Positions 19,056 to 27,541 of a DNA stretch of 61,964 bases are shown piece by piece. The notes beneath the pieces are model-generated. The model was given only the letters and a program-made list of their open reading frames with translations. It did no database searches and had not been told where the DNA came from. The stretch lies in assembly GCA_020829485.1 (NCBI GenBank), contig JAIVFU010000010.1, positions 1-61,964 on the forward strand, given 5' to 3'. Positions within the stretch are counted from its first letter, which is position 1. Each line of letters starts with the position of its first letter. Position numbers and translations under genes: made by a program. Source of the stretch: Nostoc sp. CHAB 5834 (GTDB lineage: Bacteria > Cyanobacteriota > Cyanobacteriia > Cyanobacteriales > Nostocaceae).

Positions 19056-22000
19056 ATGTTTGTTGACTTCTTTATTAAGCGGCCAATCTTTGCGTCGGTC
19101 TGTGCGATCGTTATCCTTTTAACAGGATTAATTAGTATTCCTACACTACCGATCGCCAGATTCCCAGAAATTAGTCCCACCCAAATCACTGTAACTTCCA
19201 ACTATAGCGGAGCTAGTGCAGAAGTTGTAGAAAGCGGAGTGACAAATATCTTAGAAAGGCAAATCAACGGGGTTGAGGGACTAAGATATCTCACTTCCAG
19301 CAGCAGCAACGATGGTACTAGTACTATTACAGCCACCTTTGATTCATCACGGGATAAAGATATTGCGGCTGTGGATGTGCAAAATCGGGTTTCTGTTGCC
19401 CAACCACAACTACCAGATTCTGTACAGCGTACAGGAGTGCGGGTGTCGAAAGAATCTAGTAACATCCTCTTAGCCATTGGTTTATTCGCTGAAAATAAAG
19501 AGTACGACAATACATTCTTAAGTAACTATGCCGACCTTTACTTAGGAGATGCCTTAAAAAGAGTCAAAGGTGTGAGCAACGTTCAAATTTTTGGCGAACG
19601 CCGCTACGCAATGCGCCTGTGGTTAGATCCAACTCGCCTTGCCAATCGGGGGCTAACAACTCAGGATGTAGCCAATGCTTTAGCTGAACAAAACTTGCAA
19701 GTTGGTGCAGGGAGAATTGGACAAGAACCCGCTCCTGAAGGACAAAGATATCAACTTGATGTGCGTGCTGCTAGCCGATTAGCAGAACCATCAGAATTTG
19801 AAGAAATTGTCCTAAAAACTGGAGAAGATGGCACATTAGTCAAGCTCAAAGATGTTGGTAGAGCAGAACTGGGTGCAGAAAACTACAGTTCATTTCTACG
19901 ATTTCGTGCTAACGATGCTGTCGGTTTAGGGATTTATCAGATTCCTGGTAGTAATGCCTTGGATGTAGCTAAGGGAGTAAAAGCCGAAATTGCGCGATTG
20001 GCTCCAAGTTTTCCCCCAGGCATGAAATATCAGGTAGCTTTTGACACAACCATGTTTGTTGAAGAGTCGATGGCAGAAGTGCTTAAGAGCCTGATTGAAT
20101 CGGTGGTGCTGGTTGTAATTGTAATTTTTGTGTTTTTGCAGGACTGGCGAACTACCTTAATTCCCGCAATTACTATTCCGCTTTCCTTCATTGGGATATT
20201 CGCCTTTGTCAAAGTTTTTAACTTTTCGATTAATAGTTTGACTTTGTTTGGTCTGACTTTAGCATCAGGGATGGTGGTAGATGATGCGATCATTGTAGTA
20301 GAGCAAATCAGCCGTTTTATTCAGGATAAAGGAATTAGTCCTCGTCAAGCCGCCAGTGAATCAATGAGGGAACTTTTTGGGGCAGTGATTGCAACTTCAC
20401 TGGTATTGATGGCAGTGTTTGTACCAGTGGCGTTCTTTCCGGGAACCACAGGCGCACTTTATCGGCAATTTGCGCTGACGATCGCCTTTTCCATTGCGAT
20501 TTCGACTTTTTTGGCTTTGACTCTGATACCTTCTTTGTGTGGGGTGTTGCTGCGTCAAGGACAAAGACCTTCAGGCTGGCTGGGTTGGATTTTTGGCCAG
20601 ATAAATCGCTTTCTCGACTGGGTACAGCATAGTTATAAGCGATCGCTTACCTTTCTCACACGCATCAAAAGTATTGTAGTTGGGTTGTTTATTGTTTCCT
20701 TGGGAATGACTGCTTGGCTGTACATCACAGTACCGACAACTTTTCTACCCGATGAAGACGAAGGTTACTTCATCACAATTATCCAAGGGCCGCAAGGGGT
20801 TTCGTTGCAATATACCAGCGATGTGATTGCACAGGTAGAAAAAGAAATTCTGCAAATTCCTGAAGTAGTGGGGACTTTTGCGATCGGAGGATTTGGTTTT
20901 AGTGGTAGCACCGCCAATAGCGGCATCATATTTACCACTTTAAAATCATGGGATGAGCGCTCAAAACCCGATCAATCAGTACAGGCGATTATTGGCAGCT
21001 TGCAAGGGAAGTTGTTGTCAATCCCAGAAGCCAGAGTTTTCCCTGTGAATCCGCCCCCAATTCAGGGTTTAGGCAACTTTGGCGGCTTCGTCTTTCAACT
21101 GCAAGACCGCAGAGGTAACAGTGGCTTACAAAATCTAGTCCAGTCAATGGGTCAGTTGCTAGGTAAAGCTAATCAAACACCAGGATTACAAGCTGTATTT
21201 AGCACCTTTGCCGCAGATACACCACAATTGCTTGTGGAAGTAGACCGCAATAAAGCCAAATCATTGCAAGTTTCTATAGATGATGTCTTCAGTACTTTAC
21301 AAACTGCTTTGGGATCGCAATATGTAAATGATTTCAATCTCCAGCAGCGTAATTATCGGGTGTATATCCAGGCAGATCAACAGTTTCGTTCCAATCCAAA
21401 AGATATTGGTAAACTGTACGTTCGTTCTCAAAAGAATCAAATGATTCCTTTGAGTAACTTAGTCACAGTTACTGAGACTGTGGGAGCGCAAACTATCAAT
21501 CATTACAATCTGTTCCGCTCAATTGAAATTAATGGTGCTGCCGCTCCTGGTTCTAGTTCTGGAGACGCAATTAAAGCAATGGAACAAGTTGCTAAAGAAG
21601 TTTTACCAGCAGGTTATGGCTATGAATGGTCAGGGACTGCATTAGAAGAAATAGATTCTGGTGGTTTAGCACCCTTAATCTTTGGATTAGGATTGGTATT
21701 TGTATTTTTGGTGCTAGCTGCTCAATACGAAAACTACATTGACCCCTTTATCATTCTGTTATCAGTTCCCTTAGCTATTTTTGGAGCGCTTGTAGCTCAA
21801 TCGTTACGGGGTTTTTCTAATGATGTTTACTGTCAAATTGGTCTAGTAATGTTGATTGGTTTGGCTAGTAAGAACGCTATTTTGATTGTGGAGTTTGCTA
21901 ACCAATTGCGAGATCAAGGTCTTTCAATGACTAAAGCAGTAGTTGAAGCTTCACAAGAACGGTTACGTCCAATTTTGATGACTGCCTTTGCTACTCTTTT

Positions 22001-22247
22001 AGGAATTTTCCCCTTGGCTAATTCCACGGGTGCTGGTGCAGGTAGTCGCCAATCTTTGGGAACAGCAGTTTTTGGTGGAATGTTAATTGCGACTTTCTTG
22101 AGTTTGTTTGTAGTGCCAATTTTGTATATTGTTATTAAGACGACGACAGAGCGCTTTATCAAACCAAATAAGCATCAACAACTTCAAACAGAAGCAGTTT
22201 CCTTCGATGGAAAAACTGTTGCATATTCAACAAAAGCTGAGGATTGA
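19056..22247 (+). CDS. RND multidrug efflux permease (AcrB/HAE1 family)
   Basis: At 1063 residues this is a full-length hydrophobe/amphiphile efflux RND transporter. It starts with F-V-D-F-F-I-K-R-P-I-F-A and shows 12 expected membrane segments with two large periplasmic loops. The proton-relay residues are present: the adjacent Asp pair in G-M-V-V-D-D-A at about residues 409-410 and the Lys in G-L-A-S-K-N-A near 939. The porter-domain feature G-R-I-G-Q-E-P is also present. It should export drugs or metabolites across the cell envelope using the proton gradient, together with the upstream adaptor. An outer-membrane TolC-type partner is not in the window. Confidence 0.95.
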   Translation: MFVDFFIKRPIFASVCAIVILLTGLISIPTLPIARFPEISPTQITVTSNYSGASAEVVESGVTNILERQINGVEGLRYLTSSSSNDGTSTITATFDSSRDKDIAAVDVQNRVSVAQPQLPDSVQRTGVRVSKESSNILLAIGLFAENKEYDNTFLSNYADLYLGDALKRVKGVSNVQIFGERRYAMRLWLDPTRLANRGLTTQDVANALAEQNLQVGAGRIGQEPAPEGQRYQLDVRAASRLAEPSEFEEIVLKTGEDGTLVKLKDVGRAELGAENYSSFLRFRANDAVGLGIYQIPGSNALDVAKGVKAEIARLAPSFPPGMKYQVAFDTTMFVEESMAEVLKSLIESVVLVVIVIFVFLQDWRTTLIPAITIPLSFIGIFAFVKVFNFSINSLTLFGLTLASGMVVDDAIIVVEQISRFIQDKGISPRQAASESMRELFGAVIATSLVLMAVFVPVAFFPGTTGALYRQFALTIAFSIAISTFLALTLIPSLCGVLLRQGQRPSGWLGWIFGQINRFLDWVQHSYKRSLTFLTRIKSIVVGLFIVSLGMTAWLYITVPTTFLPDEDEGYFITIIQGPQGVSLQYTSDVIAQVEKEILQIPEVVGTFAIGGFGFSGSTANSGIIFTTLKSWDERSKPDQSVQAIIGSLQGKLLSIPEARVFPVNPPPIQGLGNFGGFVFQLQDRRGNSGLQNLVQSMGQLLGKANQTPGLQAVFSTFAADTPQLLVEVDRNKAKSLQVSIDDVFSTLQTALGSQYVNDFNLQQRNYRVYIQADQQFRSNPKDIGKLYVRSQKNQMIPLSNLVTVTETVGAQTINHYNLFRSIEINGAAAPGSSSGDAIKAMEQVAKEVLPAGYGYEWSGTALEEIDSGGLAPLIFGLGLVFVFLVLAAQYENYIDPFIILLSVPLAIFGALVAQSLRGFSNDVYCQIGLVMLIGLASKNAILIVEFANQLRDQGLSMTKAVVEASQERLRPILMTAFATLLGIFPLANSTGAGAGSRQSLGTAVFGGMLIATFLSLFVVPILYIVIKTTTERFIKPNKHQQLQTEAVSFDGKTVAYSTKAED

Positions 22248-22279
22248 GTCTCGGTTTTTTGTAGTTAATTTCACCCAAT

Positions 22280-22316
22280 TGTAGCGGCAGTTATGACCCT
22301 TTTAACTGTCGCTACA
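22280..22316 (+). terminator. Hairpin after the RND pump gene
   Basis: TGTAGCGGCAGTTA and TAACTGTCGCTACA pair over 14 bp with one mismatch, 33 bp after the stop at 22247. There is no T-run directly after the stem. A second palindrome AGTGCGAT-CA-ATCGCACT lies at 22400-22417, between the convergent genes. Confidence 0.45.
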
Positions 22317-22428
22317 TATCGTAAGATGAAGTTTTAACAAACCTACTGCACCGTAAAGTAGTTGGAGTTTTCTCTTCATGTACGATGAAAATATGTTCTA
22401 GTGCGATCAATCGCACTCTCAAAAATTT

Positions 22429-23238
22429 TTACACTTTTTCTTCTGTAACTAATGTTAGACTAACCCATTCGCCTTTATCGTTATAGCTGCGAATCATCCT
22501 CTGGCGCAGGTTTGACTGGATTAACCAACCCGCTTCCAAAAATAAGGGTTGACGTAATTGCACCTTTAGAGGAGAAGTTGCAGAAGCGCCATCAGGTAAC
22601 AATAATACTTGTATTTGCTTTTGGGGATCTTGGTCAAAAAGAACGATGGAACCTTTGATAGTAGCAGATGAAGTAATTGTACGATCGCCAAAAGAGGTAC
22701 TTTGAATTAATCGCCCAGTATCATCAAGTTGTACTTTCAAAGTTGTAGAGTAAATATCAGGCGAACGCAAATCTCGATATATTGTTACTGCTTGTCCTTG
22801 CCATTCACCCAACAAGTCATTTATCTGCAAAGGTGGACGTTCTGTTGCTGGGGTTCCACCTAAATGTTCTCGAATTAGAACTAGTCTACTTAAATTACCA
22901 GTCTTATCAAACAGTTGCACCAGACGCAAGCGGCGATTTTCATGAACAAAAGCGAGTTCTGCACCGAATTCGGAAAATGGCCCCAGCTGAATTACACCTT
23001 CAGAAAATGAACCATTTTCAAAAAAAAGTAGACCTCCTCCCACTGAACTATATTCTTTGACTAAATCATCTCGCCCCGAACGGCACAAAGTTAAGCGCAC
23101 TGTTTGGTTATTGTTCAAACCTTCTAGGGAAAGATGGCTAGGAGTATCGTTCAGAAGTGTACCTTCAGGAGAAAAATTGGTAAATGAACCTTCCCATACA
23201 CCGAGATTTTGTAGAAAACATTCCCATTGTGATTTCAT
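22429..23238 (-). CDS. DUF3598 family protein
   Basis: The 269-residue product matches the cyanobacterial DUF3598 family. It opens with W-E-C-F-L-Q-N-L-G-V-W-E-G-S-F and contains a second similar module with L-L-G-E-W-Q-G-Q-A-V-T-I-Y-R-D at about residues 143-158. This agrees with a two-lobed calycin/lipocalin-like beta barrel inferred for the family. No signal peptide or membrane segment is visible, so it is probably cytoplasmic or thylakoid-associated. The biochemical role is unknown. It lies downstream of ftsX on the same strand, separated by minisatellite and short tandem repeats that also sit directly upstream of its ATG. Confidence 0.8.
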   Translation of the reverse strand: MKSQWECFLQNLGVWEGSFTNFSPEGTLLNDTPSHLSLEGLNNNQTVRLTLCRSGRDDLVKEYSSVGGGLLFFENGSFSEGVIQLGPFSEFGAELAFVHENRRLRLVQLFDKTGNLSRLVLIREHLGGTPATERPPLQINDLLGEWQGQAVTIYRDLRSPDIYSTTLKVQLDDTGRLIQSTSFGDRTITSSATIKGSIVLFDQDPQKQIQVLLLPDGASATSPLKVQLRQPLFLEAGWLIQSNLRQRMIRSYNDKGEWVSLTLVTEEKV

Positions 23239-23376
23239 AAGTTTTTGTCATTTGTCATTTGTTATTGGTCATTTGTTATTTAAAATTTAATAAGAGATAA
23301 GTACTCCGATTAGTGGTGGGTGGTTGACATTCGTTCAAGCAAAACTTCAGTTATTCTTTTAAAATTTTGAAAATTT

Positions 23377-23514
23377 CGAGTTCAGAGGTCGATGTTCCGA
23401 GTTCAGAGGTCGATGTTTCGAGTTCAGAGGTCGATGTTCCGAGTTCAGAAGTCGATGTTCCGAGTTCAGAAGTCGATGTTCCGAGTTCAGAAGTCGATGT
23501 TCCGAGTTCAGAGG
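23377..23514. repeat. 21-nt minisatellite, six and a half copies
   Basis: Units of consensus CGAGTTCAGA(G/A)GTCGATGTTC are repeated exactly every 21 nt from 23377 to 23502, plus a 12-nt partial copy. Frames on the minus strand remain open through it, giving short heptad-type peptides, but they have no credible start. It lies between ftsX and the DUF3598 gene. Confidence 0.92.
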
Positions 23515-23571
23515 ACAAATGACCAATGACAAAGGACAAATGACCAATGACAAAGGACAAATGACCAATGA
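23515..23571. repeat. Short tandem repeats GACAAATGACCAATGACAAAG
   Basis: Three units of three heptamers each (21 nt per block) end right at the ftsX stop codon. A similar GTCATTT block lies at 23240-23278 before the DUF3598 start. Confidence 0.8.
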
Positions 23572-24474
23572 TTAACCTTTGGCAAAACGTCGGACAGCAA
23601 ATAAGCTTCCCATTAATCCTACAGCTGCACCGAAACTTAAGAGAATCAGGGGCAAGAGTAAAATTTGGGCTGGAGTGAGTTGCACCCCGTTGGTGATAGC
23701 TTGAATAAACTCAGGTTGATTGGCTAGCAACTTACCGAGAAACTGTTGAATCACTGAAATAAAACTCCAAGCGATCGCACCACCAACCAAACCGAAGGTA
23801 ATCCCTTGTAAAATAAACGGGAGGTAAATCCAAGCTCTGGTTGCTCCCACTAGTTGCATAATTTCAATTTCCTGCCGTCGTGCCATGACAATCAGCCGAA
23901 TTGTCGTAGTAGTCACTGCGATCGCTGTTAAAGTTAGAATAATCGTAATTGTTAAAGTAATCCAGTTCAGACCTTGGTGCAATTGGGCAATGCGTTTAAC
24001 TGCTTCATCCACATACTGCACCGTCTCAACTCCCGGCAATTTAGCCAACTCCGTTGCTAAAGTTGGCACAACTTGAGAATTGCGCGCTTTCACCTTCATC
24101 TCATCAACCAAAGGATTCTCGCCTAGCTCCTGCGTAGCCCCCTCAATATCAGAAATTCTCATTTCCTTAACTAATTTAGTCCAAGCTTCCTGTTTGGTAA
24201 TGCTTTGTATCGCCGCCACCTCTGGCATTGTTGCAATTAGTGGCTCAATGGTTTCGACTTGCGTATCCGGTTCGAGATAAACTGAAACTTCTAGCTGACT
24301 ACCAAACTGATAGAGGAGTTTTTCAACTTGCCAAGAGGTTTGCAAACTCAAGCCGAATAAAAACAGTAACACTGTTAAAGTACTTACAGCTGCCCAATTC
24401 ATCCAACCTCCCCGCAGTAAACCGAGGAAAGTTTCTTTAAGCAGGTAGTCAAGTTTCGTAAGAGATTTAAACAC
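23572..24474 (-). CDS. ftsX: Cell division ABC-transporter-like permease FtsX
   Basis: The 300-residue protein has FtsX architecture: a short cytoplasmic start, one membrane segment at about residues 25-48, an extracellular domain of about 110 residues with the E-V-S-V-Y-L and V-Q-Y-V-D-E-A-V motifs, and three C-terminal membrane segments with A-R-R-Q-E-I-E-I-M-Q-L-V-G-A-T between them. FtsX works with the ATPase FtsE to activate cell-wall hydrolases at division. FtsE is not adjacent here, which is common in cyanobacteria. The start L-D-Y-L-L-K-E-T-F-x-G-L-x-R-G-G-W-M-N is typical of cyanobacterial FtsX. Confidence 0.93.
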   Translation of the reverse strand: MFKSLTKLDYLLKETFLGLLRGGWMNWAAVSTLTVLLFLFGLSLQTSWQVEKLLYQFGSQLEVSVYLEPDTQVETIEPLIATMPEVAAIQSITKQEAWTKLVKEMRISDIEGATQELGENPLVDEMKVKARNSQVVPTLATELAKLPGVETVQYVDEAVKRIAQLHQGLNWITLTITIILTLTAIAVTTTTIRLIVMARRQEIEIMQLVGATRAWIYLPFILQGITFGLVGGAIAWSFISVIQQFLGKLLANQPEFIQAITNGVQLTPAQILLLPLILLSFGAAVGLMGSLFAVRRFAKG

Positions 24475-24549
24475 ACATCACCTCAAAATTTGAATGAACT
24501 TAGCGCTTTGGTGTTACAGCAGTTTTCATGTATTTGAACCACATCTGTT

Positions 24550-24758
24550 GTAGGGGTAAAGCGCAATGCTTATTGGTGTCAACTTAACGTATAAGCCATG
24601 TCCCGCAAGGAACTGAAGTTCCTTGCTAATAGCTAAAGTCTACTTCAGTAGACTTTAGCTATTAGCCCTGAAATTTATTTCTGGGCGGGCGTGGAAGCCA
24701 ACAGATAAGAGATTTTTAGCTTAATTTGACACCTATGAGCAATGCGCTTTACCCCTAC
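24550..24758. mobile_element. MITE-like inverted-repeat element, copy 2
   Basis: This is the reverse-orientation relative of the element at 8842-9084. It shares the inner GGTGTCAACTTAACG, CATGTCCCGCAAGGAACTG, AGTCTACTTCAGTAGACT and GGGCGGGCGTGGAAGCCA parts. Its outer arms are GTAGGGGTAAAGCGCAATGC and GCAATGCGCTTTACCCCTAC, which differ from copy 1 but are complementary to one another. Confidence 0.75.
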
Positions 24759-25127
24759 CGCGTGGTCTATTTACCTGAAAATAGCTGTAAGTTCAGCTTT
24801 TGCATTTTTGCGTCAATAACACCACTATTTATAGTCAATAGTGCAAAGTTTGCCAATACATCATGCTACTTCCTTCCTACTCCTTTGCTCCTGCTGTCTC
24901 GATCATTTACCCTATCTTCGTGCCATTCACCATACATACACTCACTATCGCTCCGACAGTTATTGATAACAATTGGCTACCTGTTCTGGTTTCTAAGCAA
25001 TTTTACTGTTTTTATAACTGACTTTAAAAAAGGGGGAAAATAATTTAGTAATTCTACGATGTTTAGTATCTGAGGATAGTTGTAACTTTAAAGGAACAAA
25101 CAAGATTGATTGAAGGAATTTTAAATT

Positions 25128-25415
25128 ATGAACTTCTTAAATAAAGCCAACTTGGATAATAACTTATTAAGCCAGATCCGATATCAACTTGAGTCCGTAG
25201 AAATACATGATTATCATATAGCAAAACTATTGTGCAAAGTAATTCCCTCCAATTGCCCCTTTGAAAGAACGGTTACAGTTTTCGGTCGGACTCTGTTCCA
25301 AATTCCACCTTTATGTAAAATTAACCCCCTCTATGAACAAATAGTTGGTCTTCGTTTTAAGTGTTTATTATATTTAGTCAATGAATGTGGTGAGGATGCG
25401 AAAAAATATTGTTAA
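25128..25415 (+). CDS. Mo-dependent nitrogenase C-terminal-domain protein
   Basis: The 95-residue product matches the Mo-nitro_C (PF06967) family found in nitrogen-fixing and other cyanobacteria. Signature features are the C-K-V-I-P-S-N-C-P-F-E-R segment, F-G-R-T-L-F-Q-I-P-P-L-C-K-I-N-P-L-Y-E-Q and the ending C-G-E-D-A-K-K-Y-C, with six conserved-looking cysteines. The domain name comes from sequence similarity; a direct role in nitrogenase is not established and no nif gene is nearby. A moderate AAGGA ribosome-binding sequence lies upstream of the ATG. It is monocistronic. Confidence 0.85.
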   Translation: MNFLNKANLDNNLLSQIRYQLESVEIHDYHIAKLLCKVIPSNCPFERTVTVFGRTLFQIPPLCKINPLYEQIVGLRFKCLLYLVNECGEDAKKYC

Positions 25416-25786
25416 ATATAGATTTCCATCAATAAAAAATAGATTTAAGAATTCTTTTTACTAAGAAAAACGTTGTATAGGAATCCTAGTACCGCAAGGC
25501 GGAAGTCACACATTCACGCATTCATTTGTAGAGACGGCGATTTATCGTGTCTCTCTAACTGTCAAAATAAATTTGACAGACTACTAGTTGCAATCAGACG
25601 TGAGTCAGATTCTCTATAAGACGCACTCGCGTTCACTTAGAGCGAGTCAGATGCTACGCACAGTCGGTATCGAGCTTTGGGAACCTCCGCAAAGCACTGG
25701 CTCCCCAACATGGATTTCAAAAATTAAATATGAGTCTTATAGAATAAAGATAGTTAGGAATTTTCACCATCTAGCCATCAAGACTC
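25416..25786. other. Spacer with repeat fragments upstream of def
   Basis: No supportable gene. It holds an imperfect palindrome of the GTAGAGACG...CGTCTCTA type at 25528-25556, a fragment CCTAGTACCGCAAGGCGGAA that recurs inverted near 16288, and GC-rich ACGCACTCGCGTTC repeat pieces. The 80 bp before 25787 are AT-rich and may hold the def promoter. Confidence 0.5.
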
Positions 25787-26350
25787 ATGCCCTCTGAAAT
25801 TGCTGTAGAGAAAAAAAAGTTAAAAAATCCACCTTTGGAGCTTCATTATTTAGGCGATCGCGTCCTACGTCAAGCTGCAAAGCGAGTTGCGAAAGTAGAT
25901 GACGAAATCCGCCAAGTGGTGCGCGAAATGTTGCAAACTATGTATAGCAAAGATGGCATTGGTTTGGCTGCACCCCAAGTGGGAATTCACAAACAACTAA
26001 TTGTCATCGACCTGGAACCAGAGAACGCAGCTAATCAGCCCTTGGTACTGATTAACCCCACCATTAAACAAGTAAGCCGCGACATCTCCGTAGCCCAAGA
26101 AGGATGCTTGAGTATTCCTAACGTATATCTAGACGTAAAGCGCCCCGAAGTCGTAGAAATTGCCTATAAAGACGAATACGGTCGTCCCCGGACATTAAAG
26201 GCTAATGACCTTTTAGGACGCTGCATTCAGCACGAGATGGATCACCTTAACGGCGTGGTATTTGTAGACCGTGTGGAAAATTCCTTGACTTTAGCCCAGG
26301 AGCTATCTAAGAATGGCTTCTCGTATCAAGCGGTGAAACCAATAAAATAG
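25787..26350 (+). CDS. def: Peptide deformylase
   Basis: The 187-residue metalloenzyme removes the formyl group from the N-terminal Met of new proteins. All three motifs are present: G-I-G-L-A-A-P-Q-V-G at residues 57-66, E-G-C-L-S-I-P at 105-111 with the metal-binding Cys, and Q-H-E-M-D-H-L at 148-154 with two metal-binding His and the catalytic Glu. The layout is a type I PDF with a short N-terminal extension. A small membrane protein gene follows after 10 bp, so the two are probably co-transcribed up to the terminator at 26580. Confidence 0.97.
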   Translation: MPSEIAVEKKKLKNPPLELHYLGDRVLRQAAKRVAKVDDEIRQVVREMLQTMYSKDGIGLAAPQVGIHKQLIVIDLEPENAANQPLVLINPTIKQVSRDISVAQEGCLSIPNVYLDVKRPEVVEIAYKDEYGRPRTLKANDLLGRCIQHEMDHLNGVVFVDRVENSLTLAQELSKNGFSYQAVKPIK

Positions 26351-26360
26351 GGGGCTAGTT

Positions 26361-26564
26361 GTGTATTTAACTCCAAAAAGCGGTTTATTCCTAGGTGGTT
26401 CTTGTGTAAGTGCGATCGCGGCTGTCGGTTCGATTTTTGAACTCAGTTACGGACGACCAGATTTTGGTTTCACAGCCACTACGATTATCCTGGCATTGAG
26501 CATTCCACTCACAGGATTATTTTTCTTTGCCGCAGTTAAGGATGCAAGGGCTAACATGAAATAA
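26361..26564 (+). CDS. Small two-span membrane protein, unknown function
   Basis: The 67-residue protein has two hydrophobic segments at about residues 8-25 and 37-58. It resembles short conserved cyanobacterial hypothetical proteins, but I cannot name a family. It starts with GTG, preceded by GGGGGC as ribosome-binding sequence, only 10 bp after the def stop. Position and spacing support expression with def. No motif suggests a function. Confidence 0.65.
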   Translation: MYLTPKSGLFLGGSCVSAIAAVGSIFELSYGRPDFGFTATTIILALSIPLTGLFFFAAVKDARANMK

Positions 26565-26579
26565 GCATCAGGTACATAA

Positions 26580-26636
26580 AAAAGGTAAAAGGATGAAGGA
26601 AAAATGCAAAATTCACCCTTTTACCTTTTATTTTTT
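26580..26636 (+). terminator. Strong hairpin terminator after def operon
   Basis: AAAAGGTAAAAGG(A)TGA pairs with TTCACCCTTTTACCTTTT and is followed by a T-rich tract (TTTTATTTTTT). It closes the def transcript. Because the other strand also ends in an A/T-rich tract, it may act against transcripts from the WD40 remnant on the minus strand. Confidence 0.75.
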
Positions 26637-27131
26637 CGATTGTTCTACGGCTCCCAAGGCTTTGAGAGTATCTATCTGTGTCGATGTTAACCTTGTAATC
26701 CCAGTAATATTCATTCCTTCATAGGGTCTATCGGCTCTGAAAGTTTTCAGGCAATCGCCTGTTGTCACATTTCAAAGTTGAATTGTCTCATCTTCACTGC
26801 CACTAGCAAGAATTTGGCCATCAGGACTAAAGACTACTGAGCGGATCTGACTGCTATGTCCTTCCAAGGTTTGGAGGCACTTACCTTCATGTACATCCCA
26901 TACTTCACGGTTTGGTCTTCGCTACCACTCGCCAGAATTTGACCATTAGGACTAAAGACCACTGACCAAATCGATTTGGTATGCCCTGGGAAAGTTTTCA
27001 GACACTTACCTTCACGTACATCCCATAACTTCACGGTTTGGTCTTCGCTACCACTCGCCAATATTTGACCGTCGGAACTAAACGCGACTGACCAAATCCA
27101 ACTGGTATGTCCCTGTAAAGTGTTGAGACAT
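26628..27131 (-). pseudogene. WD40-repeat protein remnant, 3' part
   Basis: The minus strand encodes about four WD40 units (S-V-V-F-S-P-N-G-Q-I-L-A-S-G-S-E-D-Q-T type) and a C-terminal tail R-P-Y-E-G-M-N-I-T-G-I-T that is shared with the intact WD40 gene upstream. Three lesions are visible. The 5' part is cut off at 27132 by an IS end. A single A is missing near 26902 compared with the neighbouring repeat, shifting the frame. A Trp codon is changed to TGA at 26772-26774. It is a tandem paralogue of the 27514-31164 gene that has decayed. Confidence 0.85.
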
Positions 27132-27132
27132 T

Positions 27133-27541
27133 AGACCTCTTGCAAAAAAGTTTTGTGGTATGATTTGAGATTAAAGATTTCCCAAAACGGAACAAGCCAT
27201 TTGCAGTTCATAGTTATAAATCCCTGCAATTAAATGGCAACGCAATACAAAGCGTTTTCTGCGATTACGATAGCGTTGGCTAAGAATCCGAAATACCTTC
27301 AATCGTCTGTTGACGTGTTCAACAACAACTCCACGACTAGCTAAATTACCATTAAATCGCTTATCTCGCTAATCAATCGTTTGAAAACCTCGAACATTTG
27401 GAGAAAGTTTTATTTTATCGATGCCAATCTCTGCTTCAACAACAAGATTTGTCTTTCGGTATACTTTTTTCGCTGGTTTTTCCTAACTCCCAAAAAATTG
27501 GGCGAATCGGGAGTTATGAAGCGACAGGTCTATTTTCTACT
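27133..27541 (-). mobile_element. IS5-family insertion sequence remnant, about 409 bp
   Basis: The ends AGACCTCTTGCAAAA (27133 onward) and, inverted, AGACCTGTCGCTTCA (ending 27541) are imperfect inverted repeats. TA dinucleotides flank both ends, consistent with a TA-type target duplication. Only the C-terminal part of a transposase remains inside. It separates the WD40 remnant from the intact WD40 gene and overlaps the last codons of the latter. Confidence 0.75.
27171..27365 (-). pseudogene. C-terminal fragment of IS5-family transposase
   Basis: The minus strand reads for 64 codons to a TAA at 27171-27173. It contains the IS5/DDE_Tnp_4-type end V-V-V-E-H-V-N-R-R-L-K-V-F-R-I-L-S, then R-Y-R-N-R-R-K-R-F and L-I-A-G-I-Y-N-Y-E-L. 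The Glu of V-E-H should be the last residue of the DDE triad. The N-terminal two thirds are missing, so it is inactive. Confidence 0.8.

Noticed and set aside
24726..25043. 105-residue hydrophobic frame
   Set aside because: It begins inside the MITE arm, is rich in rare runs and has no match that I recognise.
25588..25797. 69-residue frame before def
   Set aside because: It is made of repeat fragments and overlaps the def start.
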